Translations under genes and position numbers: made by a program
Notes under the pieces: model-generated
The model's database searches: none
What the model saw: the letters and a program-made list of their open reading frames with translations, nothing else
What the model was told of the DNA's origin: nothing
From: Gammaproteobacteria bacterium
GTDB taxonomy: Bacteria; Pseudomonadota; Gammaproteobacteria; DSM-19610
DNA length: 10,314 nucleotides
Direction of reading: 5' to 3'
Assembly: GCA_011371465.1 (NCBI GenBank)
Contig: DRQL01000071.1
Coordinates: 1 to 10,314, forward strand
Part shown: in pieces, positions 7,205-10,314 of the stretch
How the letters are laid out: each line of letters opens with the position of its first letter
Position numbering within the stretch: position 1 is the stretch's first letter

Positions 7205-8278
7205 TTACTTTGATTCAACAAGCGATAGCAAGGCGGGGTGGCACACCTTGCCGGCTGCGACGTTAAGTCCATGCCGGAGCTCGGGATTCCGCTCCAGCCC
7301 GCCGTTCGCCAAGTCTAGCAGGTATGGGGTCAACGCTGCAGACAAGGCCTGCGACGCGGAACGCGGCACCGCGCCCGGCATATTGGTGACCGCCAGGTGC
7401 ACCACGCCATCGACGACATAGGTCGGTGCGCGGTAATCGGTGGGGCGCGTGGTTTCGATACAGCCGCCCTGGTCCACGGAGATATCGACCACCACACTGC
7501 CGGCCTGCATGTCACGGACGTGCGCGGCCGTCACCACGTGCGGCGCCCGCGCACCGGGGATCAGTACCGCGCCCACCACCAGGTCGGCCTCGACCACCGC
7601 CGGGGTAATGCTGTCCGGGTAGGGATACAGCGCGGTCACGTTGTCACCCAGCGCGCGCATGGCCTCCAGCCGGTCACGCTTGCGATCGAACACCGTCACC
7701 TCGGCACCCATTGCCGCCGCCAGCCGCGCAGCGCTGCCACCCGCCACCCCGGCGCCAATCACGGTCACCCGTCCTCTGGCCGCGCCCGGCAACCCGCCCA
7801 GCAACAGCCCCTTGCCGCCCTGTGGCTGGTGCAGCAGGTGCGTACCCAGCTGCACCGACAGGCGGCCCGCCACATCACTCATGGGCGCCAGCAACGGCAG
7901 GCCACCGGCCGCATCCTGCACGGTTTCAAAGGCCACCGCGGTAAGCCCGATATCGCACAGCGCCTGCAGCAGCGGCAGGTTGGCCGCCAGGTGCAGGTAA
8001 CTGAACAGGATGTGCCCGGCGCGCAGGTGCCGGAGATCACCCTCAATGGGTTCCTTGACCTTGACGATCAGTTCGGCACGCCCGTACAGGGCCGCTGCAT
8101 CCGCCAGGATCTCCGCACCGGCGGCCCGGTAGGCCGCATCGGTGTAACCGGACTCCAGCCCGGCGCCGGCTTCGACAAAGACCGGATGGCCGGCTGCCAC
8201 CAGCTCCGAGCAGGCCGCGGGAATCAGGCCCGTACGGCCTTCCAGTGGTTTGATTTCACGCGGCACGCCGATGCGCAT
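7205..8278 (-). CDS. ald: Alanine dehydrogenase
   Basis: Ald catalyses reversible NAD-dependent oxidative deamination of L-alanine to pyruvate and ammonia in the cytoplasm. The 357 residues are slightly short for the family (about 370). Catalytic and substrate residues fall at the family positions: Arg15 (EGRTGLIP), Lys75 (KVKEP), His96 (YLHLAA), Asp269 (DISVDQGG, 265-272) and Asn299 in VTNMPGAVPR. The Rossmann loop is GAGVAGG (175-181), followed by Asp198 at the end of the next strand (VTVFDRKRDRL), as expected for NAD rather than NADP. The family stretch GAVLIPGARAP (236-246) is present. A strong AAAGGAG (8290-8284) stands 5 bases before the ATG. The gene is 52 bases upstream of ftsK on the same strand and divergent from trxB, the place lrp holds in E. 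coli. A related transhydrogenase alpha subunit is less likely given these residues. Confidence 0.95.
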   Translation of the reverse strand: MRIGVPREIKPLEGRTGLIPAACSELVAAGHPVFVEAGAGLESGYTDAAYRAAGAEILADAAALYGRAELIVKVKEPIEGDLRHLRAGHILFSYLHLAANLPLLQALCDIGLTAVAFETVQDAAGGLPLLAPMSDVAGRLSVQLGTHLLHQPQGGKGLLLGGLPGAARGRVTVIGAGVAGGSAARLAAAMGAEVTVFDRKRDRLEAMRALGDNVTALYPYPDSITPAVVEADLVVGAVLIPGARAPHVVTAAHVRDMQAGSVVVDISVDQGGCIETTRPTDYRAPTYVVDGVVHLAVTNMPGAVPRSASQALSAALTPYLLDLANGGLERNPELRHGLNVAAGKVCHPALLSLVESK

Positions 8279-8402
8279 TGCAACTCCTTTACCCGTCCCG
8301 GGACATTCCGTACCATAGCCCGCCAGTTACGCGGGCGCCATTCACAGCCTCCCTGCCAGTGCCCGGCAAGACCGCCACAGATTTTGTATGGAGTGATTAT
8401 AC
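8279..8402. promoter_or_regulatory. Divergent ald/trxB promoter region
   Basis: This 124-base gap must hold the start signals for both divergent genes. The ald Shine-Dalgarno AAAGGAG is at 8290-8284 (minus) and the trxB GGAG at 8390-8393, 9 bases before its ATG. A 6-bp inverted repeat, GCCCGC (8318-8323) and GCGGGC (8331-8336), encloses the 7-base loop CAGTTAC and would lie in the ald leader. A minus-strand TATAAT is present at 8401-8396 but I find no matching -35 at the right distance. I can place no promoter with confidence. Confidence 0.5.
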
Positions 8403-9377
8403 ATGAGCGATACCCGACACTGCCGCCTGTTGATCCTGGGTTCAGGCCCGGCCGGTTACACCGCGGCCATCTATGCCGCGCGCGCCAACCTGGACCCGGT
8501 GCTGGTGACCGGACTGGAACAGGGCGGCCAGCTCACCACCACCACCGACGTGGAAAACTGGCCGGCCGGCGCCGAAGGTCTGCAGGGCCCGGCCCTCATG
8601 GAGGACATGCGCAAGCACGCGGAACGTTTCCATACCGAGATCATTTTCGACCATATCAATAAAGTGGATCTCAACCAGCGCCCGATGTGGCTGCACGGCG
8701 ACAGCGGCGCCTATACCTGCGACGCGCTGATCATCGCTACCGGCGCCTCCGCGCAATACCTCGGTCTGCCGTCCGAAGAAGCCTTCAAGGGCCGTGGCGT
8801 TTCCGCCTGCGCGACCTGTGACGGTTTTTTCTACCGGGAAAAACCGGTCGCCGTCATCGGCGGCGGCAACACAGCCGTCGAGGAAGCCCTGTACCTTGCC
8901 AACATCACCTCGCACGTCACCCTGGTGCACCGGCGTGATGCCCTGCGCGCCGAGAAAATCCTGCAGGACCGGCTGTTCGAGCGCGAAAAAGAAGGCAAGG
9001 TCACCATAGAGTGGGACCATGTGCTGGACGAAGTGCTGGGCGACGACAGCGGCGTGACCGGCATGCGCATCCGCAACGTGAAAGACGATTCCACCAAAGA
9101 CGTCCAGCTCGACGGCATCTTCATTGCCATTGGCCATAAACCCAATACCGACCTGTTCGAGGGGCAGCTGAAAATGCACAAGGGCGGCTATATCCATGTG
9201 CGCAGCGGGGTCGACGGTGACGCCACGGCGTGCAGCATTCCCGGCGTGTTCGCCGCCGGCGATGTCGCCGACCACGTCTACCGGCAGGCCGTCACCTCGG
9301 CCGGGTCCGGCTGCATGGCCGCGCTGGACGCCGAACGCTACCTGGATGCCCTGGCACAGGAAAACAGCACGGCCTGA
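8403..9377 (+). CDS. trxB: Thioredoxin-disulfide reductase
   Basis: TrxB is a homodimeric cytoplasmic flavoprotein that passes electrons from NADPH via FAD and a redox disulfide to thioredoxin. The 324 residues are of normal length (E. coli 321) and closely follow E. coli TrxB. Motifs in order: the FAD-binding GSGPAG (13-18), GGQLTTTTDVENWP (41-54), ATGASAQYLGLPSEEAFKGR (112-131), the active-site CATC (136-139) in the NADPH domain, GGGNTA (153-158), HRRD (176-179) binding the NADPH phosphate, and the C-terminal FAD motif FAAGDVADHVYRQA (283-296). The ATG at 8403 has GGAG 9 bases upstream. It is the only plus-strand gene in the window, divergent from ald and convergent with the PilZ gene 32 bases past its stop. 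No clear terminator lies in that gap. Confidence 0.98.
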   Translation: MSDTRHCRLLILGSGPAGYTAAIYAARANLDPVLVTGLEQGGQLTTTTDVENWPAGAEGLQGPALMEDMRKHAERFHTEIIFDHINKVDLNQRPMWLHGDSGAYTCDALIIATGASAQYLGLPSEEAFKGRGVSACATCDGFFYREKPVAVIGGGNTAVEEALYLANITSHVTLVHRRDALRAEKILQDRLFEREKEGKVTIEWDHVLDEVLGDDSGVTGMRIRNVKDDSTKDVQLDGIFIAIGHKPNTDLFEGQLKMHKGGYIHVRSGVDGDATACSIPGVFAAGDVADHVYRQAVTSAGSGCMAALDAERYLDALAQENSTA

Positions 9378-9409
9378 CCGCGAAAACAGACCCTGCCCCG
9401 ACCTGGCCG

Positions 9410-10084
9410 CTAGTCGGACTGCGACTTCACAATGTGCTCGTAGACAAAGCCGTGCAGCGTTAACACGTCCTGCTGATCCTCGATGGCAAACTCCAGCCCG
9501 TGGTAATAGCTCACGTCCTGCGTCGCACCCGGCGTATGATCGGCGTGTACGTTACGCAGGAATGCCGGGATGGACAGCATCTTCTCGGCCCCTGCAAATT
9601 TCAGCACGCTGGTCAGCAGCACCTTGTCGTCCACTTCGCCCAGCTGTTCCGTGGCCACCAGCATGGCGCCCGTGGTGCTGATGTCGACGATGGTTGCGGA
9701 GTGCGGCTTTTCAGACTGAAAATCCGGATTATCGTTTTTCAGGGAAGCAAACAGCTTCACGGGCACGCGCTGCGCCTTGCGCACCACAATCTGCTCCATC
9801 TCCTCCGGAAATGACAGGTGCAGGTAGGGATAGGGCCGCGCGCAACTGCGCAGCACCGTACTGGTAAATCCCACGATGCGGTTGCCCATCATCATGCGCA
9901 CCACAAAGGGCTGGCCTTCGCGGATGAGCATCACCTTGTCGTGGCTGCGTGGTGTGGTCACCAGCAGGCTGGCCCCCGGCAGGTAGCCGATGATCTTGCC
10001 GTGCAGGCGCCGACTGTCTTCCCCGTCGCGCGGCTGCAGCTGGATGGTCTCGCCAACCTGCAGTTTCAGTTCCGAATATTCCAT
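9410..10084 (-). CDS. PilZ-domain c-di-GMP receptor, YcgR-like
   Basis: The 224-residue soluble protein has two parts. Residues 1 to about 95 form a YcgR-type N-terminal beta domain (KLQVGETIQLQP, GKIIGYLPGASLLVTTP, GQPFVVRMMMGNRIVGF). A PilZ domain follows, with both c-di-GMP contact motifs: RKAQR (102-106, the RxxxR element) and DISTTG (134-139, the D/NxSxxG element), and the late YYHGLEF (193-199) typical of the fold. YcgR in E. coli binds c-di-GMP and slows the flagellar motor. The same architecture here suggests a c-di-GMP effector on motility or surface behaviour, but no flagellar genes are visible, so the target is unknown. The ATG at 10084 has no Shine-Dalgarno site; TACAAT (10098-10093) lies only 8 bases upstream. 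The region upstream (10101-10300) is full of inverted repeats and could be its leader or a repeat element. Confidence 0.9.
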   Translation of the reverse strand: MEYSELKLQVGETIQLQPRDGEDSRRLHGKIIGYLPGASLLVTTPRSHDKVMLIREGQPFVVRMMMGNRIVGFTSTVLRSCARPYPYLHLSFPEEMEQIVVRKAQRVPVKLFASLKNDNPDFQSEKPHSATIVDISTTGAMLVATEQLGEVDDKVLLTSVLKFAGAEKMLSIPAFLRNVHADHTPGATQDVSYYHGLEFAIEDQQDVLTLHGFVYEHIVKSQSD

Positions 10085-10100
10085 CTGCGCGCATTGTAAA

Positions 10101-10168
10101 TCAAAACACTGCGATCCCGTTAACCTGCCAGTTACGCGGCTGAAAAGTAAGTGGCAGGTACGTTTTGA
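10101..10168. repeat. Inverted repeat / hairpin upstream of the PilZ gene
   Basis: ACCTGCCAGTTAC (10123-10135) and GTAAGTGGCAGGT (10147-10159) are reverse complements at 12 of 13 positions around an 11-base loop. An outer pair, TCAAAAC (10101-10107) and GTTTTGA (10162-10168), brackets them with unequal spacers (15 and 2 bases). No T-run follows on either strand. As RNA on the minus strand this would fold directly before the PilZ start region. Confidence 0.65.
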
Positions 10169-10172
10169 CCGA

Positions 10173-10189
10173 GGCCGGGCAACCCGGCC
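10173..10189. repeat. Short perfect hairpin GGCCGGG-CAA-CCCGGCC
   Basis: A 7-bp perfect stem (10173-10179 with 10183-10189) has a 3-base loop. Its right arm shares GGCC (10186-10189) with the left end of the larger inverted repeat, so the two structures compete. In addition GAGGCC (10171-10176) is complementary to GGCCTC (10297-10302), just past the larger repeat. Confidence 0.6.
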
Positions 10190-10300
10190 ATGGAACCGCT
10201 ATCGCCCGATCAAGACCCGCAAAACCTGCCATCCCTGGCCGCTCGACTGCCGCATCCCTGCGGCAGACGGTCTTGATCGGGCGATACCGGTTCCATGGCC
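10186..10300. repeat. Large inverted repeat, 32-base arms, 51-base centre
   Basis: The arms at 10186-10217 and 10269-10300 are reverse complements at 31 of 32 positions; the only mismatch is C10199 against C10287. The 51-base centre (10218-10268) holds a further perfect hairpin, CTGCCGCA (10247-10254) and TGCGGCAG (10259-10266) around TCCC. The centre also carries AACCTGCCA (10223-10231), a direct copy of 10122-10130. Such a palindrome may be a mobile or dispersed non-coding repeat, a structured RNA, a recombination site or a protein-binding site. The sequence alone does not decide, and I see no second copy in the window. No convincing gene lies between 10085 and 10314. Confidence 0.85.
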
Positions 10301-10314
10301 TCACCTGCAGGCTC

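Noticed and set aside
8396..8401. TATAAT on the minus strand as the ald promoter
   Set aside because: No -35 hexamer lies at 16-18 bases, and it overlaps the trxB leader next to the start codon; a chance match is likely.
7397..8662. A 421-codon plus-strand frame running through ald and the intergenic region into trxB
   Set aside because: It overlaps two certain genes in other frames and has the same His/Gln/Arg-rich shadow composition.
9378..9409. Bidirectional terminator between trxB and the PilZ gene
   Set aside because: Only a weak 5-bp inverted repeat (9398-9402 with 9413-9417) without a T-run is visible.
10190..10276. A 28-codon plus-strand frame beginning at the ATG inside the left arm of the palindrome
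   Set aside because: It is short, has no Shine-Dalgarno site, and its sequence is dictated by the inverted repeat.
10101..10300. Integron attC site
   Set aside because: The RYYYAAC and GTTRRRY core boxes are not found at the ends of the repeats and no integrase is present.
10101..10314. A minus-strand open frame ending at 10101 and open to the right edge, as the tail of a gene next to the PilZ gene
   Set aside because: It reads straight through the large palindrome, both arms included, has no ribosome site and matches no family I know. A real gene end cannot be excluded without sequence to the right.
10085..10314. c-di-GMP riboswitch upstream of the PilZ gene
   Set aside because: I do not see the conserved GEMM-type core on the minus strand; the stems here are long palindromes, not the two short hairpins of that class.
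1..10314. CRISPR arrays, tRNA or rRNA genes, insertion sequences
   Set aside because: I saw no regularly spaced repeats, no tRNA-like cloverleaf, no rRNA segment and no transposase in the window.

Overview
The window is a bacterial chromosome segment, most likely from a high-GC gammaproteobacterium outside the Enterobacterales. The evidence is gene content and order. A minus-strand block reads ftsK, lolA, rarA, crcB, DUF190 gene, serS, with trxB just beyond it on the plus strand. This is the trxB-lrp-ftsK-lolA-rarA-serS neighbourhood known from Escherichia coli, with two changes: an alanine dehydrogenase gene (ald) sits where lrp sits in E. coli, and a crcB-DUF190 pair lies between rarA and serS. 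The proteins resemble their gammaproteobacterial counterparts closely. I cannot name the genus.

Layout. Positions 1-796 form an accessory, lower-GC stretch. It holds the 5' part of a small RHS-type gene with its own signal peptide, running off the left edge, and behind it what looks like the C-terminal remnant of another gene. Positions 797-7152 hold the housekeeping block on the minus strand. Several of its genes overlap by 4 bases (ftsK/lolA, lolA/rarA, crcB/DUF190), which suggests an operon with coupled translation. A REP-like palindrome separates the DUF190 gene from serS. ald (7205-8278, minus) and trxB (8403-9377, plus) diverge from a shared 124-base region. A PilZ-domain gene (9410-10084, minus) converges on trxB. 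The right end (10101-10300) has no convincing gene but is packed with nested inverted repeats, including 32-base arms matching at 31 positions.

Functions. The core block covers chromosome segregation (FtsK), lipoprotein trafficking (LolA), replication-fork maintenance (RarA), fluoride export (CrcB, perhaps with the DUF190 protein), seryl-tRNA charging (SerS), alanine catabolism (Ald), thiol redox control (TrxB) and a c-di-GMP receptor (PilZ protein). None of these is novel in itself. The least explained parts are the two ends: the mini-RHS protein with its neighbouring remnant, and the palindromic array upstream of the PilZ gene.
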